The notes: generated from the sequence alone by a model not told the origin. Shown: positions 53,496 through 63,089, numbered from the stretch's first letter. The stretch is 64,000 nucleotides of DNA from an uncultured Prevotellaceae bacterium (GCA_900318815.1 ONMA01000008.1:1-64000), one strand, 5' to 3'. Made by a program: numbers and translations.

Positions 53496-54626
53496 CTAAT
53501 CCATGCGATTTTTGTAGTCTTCATAGCCAAAACGGCGCAAAATCTCAAGTGATCCGTCCTCATGAAGCATGCCAATGGAGGGATGGGTGATGCCATTGAA
53601 CATGCAGGTCTTCACCGTCGTGTAGTGTATCATGTCCTCGAAAATGACTTCTTCGCCCACCTGCAACGCATGATTAAACTGCCAAGCCGACATAAAGTCG
53701 CCACTCAGGCAGCTGTTGCCGCCAAGGCGGTAGGTGTGCTCCATTGTACGTTGGCTTTGCTCAGAAGGGTCTATGTGTAAAGCCCCACGCACCTCCGGAA
53801 AGTAGGGCATCTCTAAGCAGTCGGGCATGTGGCAGGTGAAACTCACGTCGAGAATGGCGGTCTTGATGCCGTGGTCTTCAACAATATCCACCACATGGCT
53901 CACTAATGGGCCCGTCTGCCAGGCGAAGGCACTTCCCGGCTCCAGGATTATCTTGAGCCACGGATAGCGCTCATGCAATCCCTTTAATAGATGAATGAGG
54001 TGGGGAATGTCGTAGTCCTTGCGCGTCATCAGGTGACCGCCTCCTAAGTTCAGCCACTTCAGCTGCGGGAACCACTTGGCAAACTTCTCTTCGATATGTA
54101 CCAGCGTGCGCTCCAGTACGTCGGCTCCACTCTCGCAGTGGCAATGGCAGTGGAAGCCTTCTATGTCGGAGGGCAACTGTTCGGGCAGCTGTTCCCTGTT
54201 GACACCAAATCGGGTGCCGGGCGCACAGGGGTTATAGAGCATCGTCTCCACCTCGCTGTACTCGGGATTCACACGCAGGCCGAGACTGCACTTCCCTGCC
54301 CTACGATGAAAACGCTCATACTGCGTCAGCGAGTTAAACGTCAGATGACTCGAACAGTTTACTATCTCGTCGAACTCATCGTCGGTATAGGCAGGTGAAT
54401 ATGTATGTGCCTTGGCCCCAAACTCCTCATAGGCCAGCCGAGCCTCGCCCAGCGAACTCGCCGTCGTGCAGTTGATATACTCTCTGAATATGGGGAAGGT
54501 CTTCCACAGGGCAAACGCCTTGAAGGCCAGAATAATCTCCACGTCAGCGCGGCGAGCCACGTCGGCAATCAGTTGCAAGTTGCGTCGCAACTTCTTTTCT
54601 TCTATAATATAAATAGGTGTAGCCAC
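53496..54626 (-). CDS. nspC: carboxynorspermidine decarboxylase
   Basis: 376 residues. PLP enzyme of the alanine racemase-fold decarboxylase group. LAFKAFALWKTFPIF holds the PLP Lys and NLGGGHLMTR the glycine loop; HCHCESGAD and LGGNSCLSGDF are NspC-specific. It completes the spermidine/norspermidine pathway through carboxyspermidine. It precedes the tRNA cluster on the same strand. Confidence 0.93.
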   Translation of the reverse strand: MATPIYIIEEKKLRRNLQLIADVARRADVEIILAFKAFALWKTFPIFREYINCTTASSLGEARLAYEEFGAKAHTYSPAYTDDEFDEIVNCSSHLTFNSLTQYERFHRRAGKCSLGLRVNPEYSEVETMLYNPCAPGTRFGVNREQLPEQLPSDIEGFHCHCHCESGADVLERTLVHIEEKFAKWFPQLKWLNLGGGHLMTRKDYDIPHLIHLLKGLHERYPWLKIILEPGSAFAWQTGPLVSHVVDIVEDHGIKTAILDVSFTCHMPDCLEMPYFPEVRGALHIDPSEQSQRTMEHTYRLGGNSCLSGDFMSAWQFNHALQVGEEVIFEDMIHYTTVKTCMFNGITHPSIGMLHEDGSLEILRRFGYEDYKNRMD

Positions 54627-54644
54627 TTTTGTCTTATCGTTTGT

Positions 54645-55316
54645 TCAGTAAACACGCGGACCGAAGATACGGGTGCCGATGCGCACCATCGTCGATCCAT
54701 GCTGCTGAGCCAGGAGATAGTCGTCGCTCATGCCCCAGGAACGTTCGCAGAAGTCGGGGTCACTGGCAAAATAGTTGGACTTCACTTCGTCATAGAAATG
54801 TTCCGCTGTCTGGAACTCATTGATGATACGTACCTCGTCGTCAGTATTGGAGGCCATCATCATCAGCCCGCATATCTTGACGTGCGGCATATCGCGCCAC
54901 TCACCATCGGCCAGTAACTGTCGGCAGGCTTCGAGCGTGAGGCCGTACTTCGTGGCCTCCTCGGCAATGTGCAGCTCTAAGAGCACCCGCACCACCCTAT
55001 CGTGCTTGGCTGCCTGCTTCTCTATCTCGCGCAACAGCTTCAGCGAGTCAACGGCCTCAATCATCGAGATATAGGGCACGATGTACTTCACCTTGTTGGT
55101 CTGTAGATGACCGATGAAGTGCCACTCAATGTCCTTGGGCAGTGCCTCATGCTTCTCGCGTATCTCCTGCTCGTGGCTCTCGCCGAACACGCGCTGCCCC
55201 TCTTCGTAGGCCGCCATGATATACTCGGCGGGATGATACTTACTAATAGCCACGAGGCGCACGCCATCGCTCAGCGTGGCAAGCACCTCGTGGAGATTTT
55301 TCTTGACGTCGTACAT
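54645..55316 (-). CDS. YggS-family PLP-binding protein
   Basis: 223 residues. Alanine racemase N-domain-like fold: VRLVAISKYHPAEYI carries the PLP Lys, HFIGHLQTNKVKYI and the C-terminal SWGMSDDYLLAQQHGSTMVRIG are YggS motifs. It has a role in PLP homeostasis. It overlaps nothing but is 3 bases from the DUF4494 stop. Confidence 0.93.
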   Translation of the reverse strand: MYDVKKNLHEVLATLSDGVRLVAISKYHPAEYIMAAYEEGQRVFGESHEQEIREKHEALPKDIEWHFIGHLQTNKVKYIVPYISMIEAVDSLKLLREIEKQAAKHDRVVRVLLELHIAEEATKYGLTLEACRQLLADGEWRDMPHVKICGLMMMASNTDDEVRIINEFQTAEHFYDEVKSNYFASDPDFCERSWGMSDDYLLAQQHGSTMVRIGTRIFGPRVY

Positions 55317-55319
55317 AGT

Positions 55320-55799
55320 TTACTGCTCAAACTCAGGTTTGTCGTCCTGCTCCTTCTGCTTATACTCGAAGACATCCATCAGACTGGTCTCGGCCACCGA
55401 GACAATGACATAGTCGATCATCGTGCCGCCCATCACCTCGTCAATGTTCTTCACCGCACCATTCAGCGTGCCAGCCTGAACCAGGTAGTTCACGTTCGAA
55501 CGCTTCTCCTTCTCCGTCTTCTCGTCGATGGTGATAAACTGTAGCTTGGCCTTGTACCAGCGGTCGGCCATGTCTGAGTCGTCGAAGAAGATTTCCTTGT
55601 ACGATGCCTTCTTGATGTCGTTCACCTCGAACTCGCCGCTGATGTACGACGACATCTCCTCCATAATGCGCTGTTCGGCCTCGGTAAACGAAAGGGCGTC
55701 TACGGTGTAACTCTCTGTAACTTTCTTCTGCATTCCGTCCTCCATCGTCTTGTCGTAACGGATCTTGCATTCAAACCAGTTTGCTGTTCTGCTTCTCAT
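55320..55799 (-). CDS. DUF4494 family protein
   Basis: 159 residues. WFECKIRYDKTMEDG near the start and ESYTVDALSFTEAEQRI are the DUF4494 signature. Bacteroidetes-specific family of unknown function. It forms a run with the YggS gene and the pseudokinase. Confidence 0.88.
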   Translation of the reverse strand: MRSRTANWFECKIRYDKTMEDGMQKKVTESYTVDALSFTEAEQRIMEEMSSYISGEFEVNDIKKASYKEIFFDDSDMADRWYKAKLQFITIDEKTEKEKRSNVNYLVQAGTLNGAVKNIDEVMGGTMIDYVIVSVAETSLMDVFEYKQKEQDDKPEFEQ

Positions 55800-55846
55800 T
55801 TTTTATTTGTTCGTGATAGAAAATAATTCGTAAATTGAAAATTTTA

Positions 55847-57091
55847 TTACTCGGAGGGCTTGTCCTGAAAGCCATACGACTTCAGTTTCTCCTTTTCCCT
55901 CATCTGGATGTTGCTGATGATTTCATTGGCAATCTTATAGGCCTGCTCAGCATCCATGCCGGCCTTCGAAGCCAGTTCGTCGCGCTTGTGCAGCAGGTCT
56001 TCCATCATCGTCCTGTTGCTGTTGATGAAGGTCTGCTCACTGGCGTTCATGTTCTCCTTGCTGTAAATCTTGCTCAGGGTGCTCTCAGCCTCGCGGGTGA
56101 ACTGATGGCGGAAGACGCGCTCAATCTCGGCCTGGTTGTCTGAGTACTGGGCCTGCTTGGTGGCCGCTACGAAGATGGAGTCGTTAGGATCCAGTCCCAA
56201 CTCGGCCGCAGTCACGGGGTTGTCGTATGGGTCGCTGCTGACTTCCTCTTCGACGGGCTTCACAAACTCCACGTCGACAGGCTCGGGCATCATGTCCATA
56301 TAGACAAACAAGCAGAGCAGGCCAATGCCGATGGCTGCTGCAAACGCGACAGTCGAACGGAACATGCTACGCTTCTTGTTGATGTCCTCGAGCATCAGGT
56401 TGATGTTGGGGTATCGCTTCTCGGGGTCGGCATCAATGGCCGTGGCCACCACAGTCTTATACTCAAAGGGCAGACTGCCGTCGGCATACAGGCGCTGGAT
56501 CAACTTGCCCAGTGCGTAGACATCGCTACGCTCGTCGGGGGCATCCCCGAGAAACACCTCGGGAGCCATGTACTCCTCGAAGCCCTCATACAGCTCGCGC
56601 TGGTTGCTCATGCTCGTGAAGAACGAGCCTTGCAGCAGCAGCATGGGCATGTTGTCGCTCTTGCGGGCAAACAGCCACTGGGGGGCCAGGCAACACTGAT
56701 AGACATTCCGCTCGTGCAGCTGCTTCAGCATACTGGCTACCAGCTTCACCACATTGTCTATATAGTCCTTGGCGGCTACCACCGCCGGGTTGATGGTCAG
56801 TAACTGGTGGAAGGTCTGATAGTTGCCCTGTTCCAGTTCAATCTCATATACACCCCCGTCGTCCTCGTTCACCTTGAAGTACAACTGATTGGGATTCCTG
56901 AACTGTTCAGCCATTGCGGCATTGGCCTTCAGCGACTCGCAGAAGACGACGTTGTCGGTCAGCTCCTGTTTCAGACCTATCACGTTGCGGTATTTCTTGG
57001 CGATGAGCTTCTTGTAGAAAGTGCCCAGGTTGGTCTCTTCCCGGTTGAGGGCTACGCCGTCGATAATTTCAATTTTTTCTTCAAATTCCAT
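55847..57091 (-). CDS. pseudokinase membrane protein
   Basis: 414 residues from MEFEEKIEIIDG. A kinase-like domain occupies residues to about 235. MAPEVFLGD and DVYALGKLIQRL match the APE and following helix, but the HRD and DFG motifs are absent: the region that should hold them reads NVYQCCLAPQWLF. A membrane segment lies near 247-265 (STVAFAAAIGIGLLCLFVY), followed by an extracytoplasmic tail. It is probably catalytically dead and acts as a scaffold or sensor. Confidence 0.75.
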   Translation of the reverse strand: MEFEEKIEIIDGVALNREETNLGTFYKKLIAKKYRNVIGLKQELTDNVVFCESLKANAAMAEQFRNPNQLYFKVNEDDGGVYEIELEQGNYQTFHQLLTINPAVVAAKDYIDNVVKLVASMLKQLHERNVYQCCLAPQWLFARKSDNMPMLLLQGSFFTSMSNQRELYEGFEEYMAPEVFLGDAPDERSDVYALGKLIQRLYADGSLPFEYKTVVATAIDADPEKRYPNINLMLEDINKKRSMFRSTVAFAAAIGIGLLCLFVYMDMMPEPVDVEFVKPVEEEVSSDPYDNPVTAAELGLDPNDSIFVAATKQAQYSDNQAEIERVFRHQFTREAESTLSKIYSKENMNASEQTFINSNRTMMEDLLHKRDELASKAGMDAEQAYKIANEIISNIQMREKEKLKSYGFQDKPSE

Positions 57092-57164
57092 GTAGATACT
57101 GCTTTTGAGGGGCAAAAGTAATCAATTAATCTGAAACATGCAAATTTTTCAAAAGGAAACCTTA

Positions 57165-57830
57165 TTACTTGCACTTGTCTATCCATTCTTTGAGGGCTGC
57201 CCTCGGTACTCCCTTGCTCATGGCTTCCTGCAGCGTGGCCCAAGCTTCGTCGTTGCGTTTCATCCTCAACAGCACGTCGGTCTTGCTCACCACGAAGTCG
57301 GCATTCATGGGCTGTCGCCGTAGGGCCTCGTCCCAGTCATAGAGAGCCGGGCCGTAGAGTTCGCGTTCCACCTCATAGCCTGCCCTTGCGGCGTAGGCCA
57401 GTGCCGAGTCGGGATGCTGCTGCACCAGCAGGTTCAGTTCGTCCATCGTGTCCTGTTGTCGTCCCAATTGCCTCTTCACCATAGCCAGTCCCAAGCGGGC
57501 CTCGAAGTGTCGTGGCAGGAAGGAAAGTAGCGTCTCATAGTCGCGGCGGGCCAGGTCGAGGTGTCTCAGATGGGTATGAGCGTAGGCACGAAAGTAGAGG
57601 GCGGCAGGACTCTTCGGGTCTATGTCGAGTACCCGTCCGTATTCCTCGATGGCATACTCCCACTGCCCCAGTTCGATGTTCACCGCTGCCTTCTTCAGTC
57701 GTAGGTCAGTGGAGCGCGGCGACAACTTTATCTGGCGGTTGAGCACCGCTAAGGAGTCGCGCCACGAGGTCTGTGCCTGTAGCAGGAGCGGGGCTATCGC
57801 CAGCAATAGGACACCTATCAGCTTTTTCAT
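57165..57830 (-). CDS. tetratricopeptide repeat protein, secreted
   Basis: 221 residues from MKKLIGVLLLAIAP (signal to LLLQA). Repeated helix pairs such as GQWEYAIEEYGRVLDIDPKS and ALAYAARAGYEVERELYGPA form TPR motifs. It starts directly after the leuB stop, so it is probably co-transcribed. Role unknown; partner binding is usual for TPR. Confidence 0.8.
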   Translation of the reverse strand: MKKLIGVLLLAIAPLLLQAQTSWRDSLAVLNRQIKLSPRSTDLRLKKAAVNIELGQWEYAIEEYGRVLDIDPKSPAALYFRAYAHTHLRHLDLARRDYETLLSFLPRHFEARLGLAMVKRQLGRQQDTMDELNLLVQQHPDSALAYAARAGYEVERELYGPALYDWDEALRRQPMNADFVVSKTDVLLRMKRNDEAWATLQEAMSKGVPRAALKEWIDKCK

Positions 57831-57831
57831 C

Positions 57832-58893
57832 TTACGCATTCTCGATGTACTCCACAATCCACTGTCCCACCTCGCGCGTGCCATACTGCGGGGCACCTTC
57901 CACCTGAATCTCCGGCGTGCGTACATTCGCGGCAAGCGACGCATCAACAGCCTGACGCACCAAGGCACCTTCCTCTTCGAGTCCGAAGTGCTCTAAGAGC
58001 ATGGCCACCGAGAGTATCTGTGCCAGCGGATTGGCCCTGTTCTGTCCGGCAGCCTGCGGCCAGGAGCCGTGTACTGGTTCGAAGAGCGGCGTGTGCAGGC
58101 CAAGGCTCGACGAGGGTTGCAGTCCCATGGAGCCGGTGATGCACGAGGTCTCGTCGGTGAGGATGTCGCCGAAGGTGTTCTCCGTCACGATGACGTCGAA
58201 GAAGCGAGGCTCGGTGAGCACGCGCATCGACGCATTATCAATGAACATATAGTCGGTCTCAACGTCGGGGTATTGCGGTTCCATCTCCTTGGAAATCTGT
58301 CGCCACAGCCTACTCGAGGCCAGCACGTTGGCCTTGTCCACCACCGTCAGGTGCCTGCGCCGCTGCTGAGCCATCTCGAAGGCCACCTTCAGGATGCGCT
58401 CTATCTCGGGGCGGGTGTAGATGTCGGTATCGTAGGCCTTGTCGTTGTCCTGGTACTTCTGGCCGAAGTACATGCCGCCCGTCAGCTCGCGTATCACCAC
58501 GAAGTCAGCACCGCGCAGCAGTTCTTCCTTCAGCGGCGACTTGTGCAGCAGACAGTCGAACGTGGCCACAGGGCGCACGTTGGCAAAGAGTCCCAACTGC
58601 TTGCGCATGGCCAGCAGCCCCTGCTCAGGCCGAATCTTCGACGTGGGGTCGTTGTCGAAGCGAAGGTCGCCCACGGCAGCGAACAGCACGGCATCTGCAC
58701 GCATGCAAATCTCATGAGTGGCCTGTGGATAAGGATCGCCCACAGCATCAATAGCATGGGCTCCGCACAAAGCCTCCTCGTACTCGAACTCGTGTCCAAA
58801 CTTTCGGGCGATGGCCTCCATCACGGCCACGCCTTGTTTCATAATCTCGGGACCTATTCCGTCGCCCGGGAGAACGGCAATCTTCAGTTTCAT
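57832..58893 (-). CDS. leuB: 3-isopropylmalate dehydrogenase
   Basis: 353 residues. [10 protein letters not shown] near the start, [24 protein letters not shown] and [11 protein letters not shown] in the metal and substrate site. It oxidises isopropylmalate in leucine synthesis. No other leu gene is nearby; an accessory island begins upstream of its promoter. Confidence 0.95.
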   Translation of the reverse strand: MKLKIAVLPGDGIGPEIMKQGVAVMEAIARKFGHEFEYEEALCGAHAIDAVGDPYPQATHEICMRADAVLFAAVGDLRFDNDPTSKIRPEQGLLAMRKQLGLFANVRPVATFDCLLHKSPLKEELLRGADFVVIRELTGGMYFGQKYQDNDKAYDTDIYTRPEIERILKVAFEMAQQRRRHLTVVDKANVLASSRLWRQISKEMEPQYPDVETDYMFIDNASMRVLTEPRFFDVIVTENTFGDILTDETSCITGSMGLQPSSSLGLHTPLFEPVHGSWPQAAGQNRANPLAQILSVAMLLEHFGLEEEGALVRQAVDASLAANVRTPEIQVEGAPQYGTREVGQWIVEYIENA

Positions 58894-58968
58894 CTTTGTC
58901 TAATTATTTAATAAGGTGTGTTGTTCTCTCTTGTCTTTAATTCTCATCATTGTGGTCTCTTTTGCGTA

Positions 58969-58999
58969 CAAAATTAAGCATTTTCCCCCAAAGAGCAAA
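58969..58999 (-). promoter_or_regulatory. promoter of leuB
   Basis: TAATTTTG (58969-58976) with TTTG (58996-58999) on the minus strand. The region is part of the direct repeat that recurs at 60468. Confidence 0.55.
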
Positions 59000-59055
59000 G
59001 AATAAACATACAAAAACACCTTCTTTAATATAAATTGTCTGATGGTGTACGAAAG
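58970..59055 (+). repeat. ~86-bp imperfect direct repeat, left copy
   Basis: Shares aaattaagcatttt, aaagagcaaagaat, aaaaacacctt and gatgtgc/gatggtgt-type blocks in the same order with 60468-60553. The gene between them is the AAA_14 ATPase. Confidence 0.85.
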
Positions 59056-59187
59056 TAATACAAATAAAATATGGCTCACTTTAAGGGTTTTGATATAATA
59101 ATTTCGATTTTATTGCCGAAAGTGTTAAGTATAAATAATACTTTTCAATATTTAATGCATTTATTTGTCTAAACTGAAACATTTCGT

Positions 59188-59195
59188 TATTTTTG
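59188..59195 (+). promoter_or_regulatory. -7 box of the AAA_14 gene
   Basis: TATTTTTG, 15 bases before the ATG at 59211. Confidence 0.5.
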
Positions 59196-59210
59196 CAAAA
59201 AATTACAATC

Positions 59211-60428
59211 ATGATGGAATATTTGCTTTTAGAGAGAGAAGGTTATTCGGATCGTATTAGAAGGATGTTTGGCAGGAAGATGGTTATTGCCCTGACAGGT
59301 CAACGTCGTGTCGGCAAAAGCTACACGATGAAAGCTGTCATCGAAGATAAGCGCCATGATAGTAATGCCAACATTATATATATAGATAAGGAGAGAACAG
59401 AGTTCGATGACATTGTCACCTACAAGGACTTGGAATCATATATTAAATCACGTTTGTCTGTCGATAAGGAAAACTATCTCTTTATTGATGAAGTTCAGGA
59501 AATCGAAGACTTCGAGAAAACCATACTTGACTTACAGGCAAGCGGCAAGTGTGAGATTATGCTTACAGGCAGCAATGCAAAAATGTTGTCAGGCGAATTG
59601 GCGACAAGGCTCAGGGGACGCTATATTGACTATCGCATCAGAGGACTCAGCTATTTGGAATTCCTTAGATTCCACGACCTGACGGACAGTGATGACACTT
59701 TGGGCCTCTATTTGCAAAACGGCGGGCTACCCGGGTTGAGATTGATGGGACTGGATAACCCGGATCTTGTGAGAGACTATATGATGAATGTGTACAACAC
59801 AATCCTGTTGCGAGATATCATAGAGCGTGAGAAAATCAGGAACATACCACTACTGAAAACGTTGGTTAGATTCCTTAGCGACAACATCGGCAAGCAGTTC
59901 TCTGCTCGTAGCATTTCAAACTTCCTGAAAGCACAGAGAACCGATGCATCAACCAACATCATACTCAGCTATCTTGAGTACCTGTGCAATGCGTATATTG
60001 TTGACCGCGTGGAGCGGTATAATATCCACGGCAAGCGGCTCCTTGAGTTTGACGACAAGTTCTATTTTGAGGATTTAGGCATAAGGAACACCATCATTGG
60101 CGGGAATAGGCAATTCGATATTGAGAAGGTGATGGAGAATGTCGTCTACAAACATCTCGCCCGTCTGGGTTACACCGTCTATGTTGGGCAATTGCAAAAA
60201 GCCGAAATAGATTTCGTTGCTGAAAAACAGGATGGAAGAATCTATGTGCAGGTTACATACCTGCTTGCTACGGAGGATACCGTAAAAAGAGAATTCGGCA
60301 ACCTCAATCTCATCAGAGACAACCATCCCAAATATGTTGTATCCATGGACAGGATATATGGTATGACCAACATAGACGGCATCAAGCATGTCCATCTTCG
60401 GGAGTTCTTGAAGATGGAAAACTTCTGA
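59211..60428 (+). CDS. AAA_14/DUF4143 ATP-binding protein
   Basis: 405 residues from MMEYLLLEREGY. Walker A LTGQRRVGKSYTM near 30, Walker B LFIDEVQEI near 93 and MLTGSNAKMLSGE; the C-terminal DUF4143 region includes IDFVAEKQDGRIYVQV, a nuclease-like IDF...QV. Widespread in Bacteroidetes with unknown role. Between direct repeats. Confidence 0.88.
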   Translation: MMEYLLLEREGYSDRIRRMFGRKMVIALTGQRRVGKSYTMKAVIEDKRHDSNANIIYIDKERTEFDDIVTYKDLESYIKSRLSVDKENYLFIDEVQEIEDFEKTILDLQASGKCEIMLTGSNAKMLSGELATRLRGRYIDYRIRGLSYLEFLRFHDLTDSDDTLGLYLQNGGLPGLRLMGLDNPDLVRDYMMNVYNTILLRDIIEREKIRNIPLLKTLVRFLSDNIGKQFSARSISNFLKAQRTDASTNIILSYLEYLCNAYIVDRVERYNIHGKRLLEFDDKFYFEDLGIRNTIIGGNRQFDIEKVMENVVYKHLARLGYTVYVGQLQKAEIDFVAEKQDGRIYVQVTYLLATEDTVKREFGNLNLIRDNHPKYVVSMDRIYGMTNIDGIKHVHLREFLKMENF

Positions 60429-60467
60429 TTAACAACGTTGTTCAAGACGACGAGAAAATATTGCTGA

Positions 60468-60553
60468 AAATTAAGCATTTTCTTGCAAAGAGCAAAGAAT
60501 CAACAGGCAAAAACACCTTATTTAGTATAAAATGTTTGGTGATGTGCCAAAGT
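60468..60553 (+). repeat. ~86-bp imperfect direct repeat, right copy
   Basis: Right-hand partner of 58970-59055; roughly 80 percent identical by eye. Confidence 0.85.
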
Positions 60554-60558
60554 TTGAT

Positions 60559-60566
60559 TAATTTTG
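60559..60566 (+). promoter_or_regulatory. -7 box of the toxin-antitoxin operon
   Basis: TAATTTTG, 28 bases before the ATG at 60595. Confidence 0.6.
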
Positions 60567-60594
60567 CAACTGATAATAGGAAATTAAGACGAAT

Positions 60595-60798
60595 ATGACA
60601 CAACTGACAGTTTCAATAGAAGATGTTTCCATGCTTGACCAGATACGGCAGGCCATCAGTCTCTTGCGTGGCGTCACCAGCGTCACCTTAAAGCGACAGA
60701 CCAAAACGGGCATGGATCGCGCCATCGACGACATCAAGCATGGCCGCGTGTATGAGGCCAATAGCGTTGAGGACTTGATAAAGCAGTGCAAGGCATGA
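60595..60798 (+). CDS. antitoxin, RelB/DinJ-like
   Basis: 67 residues. Short beta strand MTQLTVSIEDVS then a helix-rich DNA-binding part and a tail ending VEDLIKQCKA. It overlaps the toxin start as ATGA. It should neutralise the toxin and autoregulate the pair. Confidence 0.78.
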   Translation: MTQLTVSIEDVSMLDQIRQAISLLRGVTSVTLKRQTKTGMDRAIDDIKHGRVYEANSVEDLIKQCKA

Positions 60799-61085
60799 AG
60801 TACACGCTGCGCTACACTGTCGAGTTCAAGCGTTCGCTGAAGCGTTGCCTCAAACGGGGTTACGACGAGCAGTTGCTGATGGAAGTCCTTAATATTCTGT
60901 CAGCCGAAGGCAAACTTTCGGAAAAGTATAGGCCGCACATCCTTCACGGCCAGTACGAGGGCTACTGGGAGTGCCACATTACTCCAGACTGGCTTCTCGT
61001 CTGGGATCAGAACGACCGGGAACTTGTGTTGTTGATGACAAATACAGGCACTCACTCCGACTTGTTCGGCAAGAACAGGCGTTAA
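60795..61085 (+). CDS. YafQ-type mRNA interferase toxin
   Basis: 96 residues from MKYTLRYTVEFKRSLKRC; an upstream GTG is less likely. ILHGQYEGYWECHITPDWLLVW with the C-terminal LLMTNTGTHSDLF are YafQ/RelE-family features, including the catalytic His set. It cleaves mRNA on the ribosome. Confidence 0.85.
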   Translation: MKYTLRYTVEFKRSLKRCLKRGYDEQLLMEVLNILSAEGKLSEKYRPHILHGQYEGYWECHITPDWLLVWDQNDRELVLLMTNTGTHSDLFGKNRR

Positions 61086-61347
61086 TGGAGCCACATATAA
61101 ATGAGTCCACTCCGAAAACCCCTTATTTTGAGAACAGTTTCAAGTAGTGCTTTCACTTTGCTTGAAATCCGTACATATATTGAGCAAAATGTCAATGCCA
61201 ACAGCCGTGTTTATGGCAGAGTCATCCGTAAAAGTGACAAAATGAAAGGCGTTTTTGACATAGGGAATTTTCGGAGTGGACTCATGCATATACAATCGCC
61301 TGCTGCTGGCTTGCGTCTCTTCCACGGATGTAACAACCTTACAAAAT
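61086..61347. other. tnpB 3' flank, possible guide-RNA region
   Basis: On the minus strand, the 66 bases after the tnpB stop lie between two copies of attgtatatgcat (61350-61362 and 61284-61296). Further out is the 18-bp inverted pair atgagtccactccgaaaa (61101-61118) and its complement (61268-61285). No gene is supported. Confidence 0.45.
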
Positions 61348-62679
61348 CTATGCATATACAATAGATTTATGTTGTTTTCCTGTTTCAACCTTGCTGGTTG
61401 CTATCCCATTCACAGAGAAACGGGAGAGCAGAGCCGTCAAGTCCGCAGGCGTAGATTCGGGATAATCCGTCCCTATTTTGTGATTCACTAAAAGTCCCAG
61501 CAGATTCAGGCTGGCGTTCAGGTCTCGGTCGATGACTGCTCCGCAATGCGGGCAACGGTAGGTGCGTTCGCGGAGCGTCAAATCTTCCTTCTTCTCTCCG
61601 CAAACCGAACACGTCTTGCTGCTTGCAAAGTATCGGTCGGCCTTAGTGACTTTCACGCCGTTCGTTTCGGCTTTATACTCTATCTGTCTGCGCAGTTCGC
61701 CAAACGAAACATCGTTGACAGCCTGAGCCAATCGGTGGTTCTTGGTCATGCCCTTCACGTTCAGGTCTTCAATGGCAATCTCGCCATAGTGTGTGGTCAG
61801 AATCGTGGTGACCTTATGTAAGAAGTCACGCCTGATGTTCGCCACGTGACCTTGGGCCTGAGCCAGCCGCACAGACAGTCTCATATAATTGTTCGACTTC
61901 CTGACGCCCTTCAGCCTTTCCTCTTTGGTTTTCGGATGGAACCGCTTGCTGAGCTGTCTGCTGAGTCGTTTTATTTTTCTTAGATTCTTTTTCAGTGGCT
62001 TGGGATTCTCGATGGCTATGCCGTCGGAGAGTATCAGCGCCGACTTGATGCCAATATCAACGCCCACTTTCCTGCCACCATCGACTAAATCCACATTCGG
62101 GTGCGTTCTTTTATATTCTTCTTCCGTAATCTCCAAACTGAACGATGCAAAGAACTTGCCGCCACTTTGAGAGATACATACATTGTTTATCTTGGCGTAG
62201 TTGAAGCGGATATGCTCGGCCATCTTCACCCAGCCAAGTTTAGGGAAATGAAGATATTGATGCTTCCCACTTTTGTTGTGTAGAATTTTAACGAAAGCCT
62301 CTGAATTCTTATTTGTTTCTGACAGGTGTACTTCACTGGCTTGTAGGTAGAAACTTACATTGTTATCTCTTTTCTTCTTAAACTGCGGATACTTGCCAAG
62401 TCCCTTGAAGAATCTTTTAAATGCCATATCAAGATTCAGAAAAGGTTGGTCACTAGCACACTTTGTCACCTCGTAGGTAAACGGGAACTGCTCCTTCTTG
62501 ATGGCGTTAAACTGCATCCTGAGTTTTCTGCCGCTCGGCTTCTCGCCAGCCTCATACATCCGTTTCCATTCTGCAAGTCCCCAGTTATACGCCAAACGCG
62601 CACAGCCGAAAGCCTTGCGGAAGTAGGTCTTCTGCTTGTTGTTCGGTTTCAGTTCTATTCTGTGCGCAATTGAAATCAT
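61348..62679 (-). CDS. tnpB: IS200/IS605-family TnpB, RNA-guided nuclease
   Basis: 443 residues. RuvC-like active site intact: D208 in VGVDIGIKS, E304 in IAIEDLNVKG and D386 in DRDLNAS; zinc finger CSVC (357-360) and CPHC (376-379). Wedge and REC-like N-terminal region present. No tnpA partner in the window, so it is a lone copy. It should use a guide RNA from its own 3' end. Its upstream block is shared with the MmeI-like gene. Confidence 0.92.
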   Translation of the reverse strand: MISIAHRIELKPNNKQKTYFRKAFGCARLAYNWGLAEWKRMYEAGEKPSGRKLRMQFNAIKKEQFPFTYEVTKCASDQPFLNLDMAFKRFFKGLGKYPQFKKKRDNNVSFYLQASEVHLSETNKNSEAFVKILHNKSGKHQYLHFPKLGWVKMAEHIRFNYAKINNVCISQSGGKFFASFSLEITEEEYKRTHPNVDLVDGGRKVGVDIGIKSALILSDGIAIENPKPLKKNLRKIKRLSRQLSKRFHPKTKEERLKGVRKSNNYMRLSVRLAQAQGHVANIRRDFLHKVTTILTTHYGEIAIEDLNVKGMTKNHRLAQAVNDVSFGELRRQIEYKAETNGVKVTKADRYFASSKTCSVCGEKKEDLTLRERTYRCPHCGAVIDRDLNASLNLLGLLVNHKIGTDYPESTPADLTALLSRFSVNGIATSKVETGKQHKSIVYA

Positions 62680-62702
62680 ATTGTTGTTGGCTTTATTGCT
62701 TG

Positions 62703-62710
62703 CAAAGATA
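62703..62710 (-). promoter_or_regulatory. -7 box of tnpB
   Basis: TATCTTTG on the minus strand, about 24 bases before the start. Confidence 0.6.
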
Positions 62711-62898
62711 ATTATTATTATTGACTCTCGGGGTTTTTTTGGCCAAAAAAAACATAATTCTTAACCACTTTTTTATGTGCTGTGTAATATCTGGTACATT
62801 ATTTCAGGATTATTTCTATATATTGCAGTAATATCAACAATGAAAGGATGAAGATAGTTGGAATGATATGTAAATCGGACTTGAAAACAGGATGACCT
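62711..62898 (-). repeat. ~190-bp block upstream of tnpB (copy 2)
   Basis: Matches 43708-43895; encodes CFQVRFTYHSNYLHPFIVDI... MYQILHST on the minus strand. Confidence 0.9.
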
Positions 62899-62942
62899 AC
62901 AGAGAGTATACAAGCGAGTGATAAGTTATTTTTGAATCATTA

Positions 62943-63074
62943 CATACTAGGATTTTTTCAAAAAAGGGTGACAGGGTGACAGAATGCCGATAAACAGGGC
63001 GTTTGCACCCTTTTTTGAGGGTGACAAGGGTGACAGAAGGGTGACAGGAATCACGCTTTCCGTGCTATTGAGCG
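62943..63074 (+). repeat. GGTGACAG repeat, copy C
   Basis: Nearly identical to copy B at 44175-44306 read in reverse. Confidence 0.92.
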
Positions 63075-63089
63075 GTGACCTCTTTACGG

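Noticed and set aside
61101..61364. 87-codon frame beside tnpB
   Set aside because: It spans the inverted repeat and the likely element end and has no recognisable motif.
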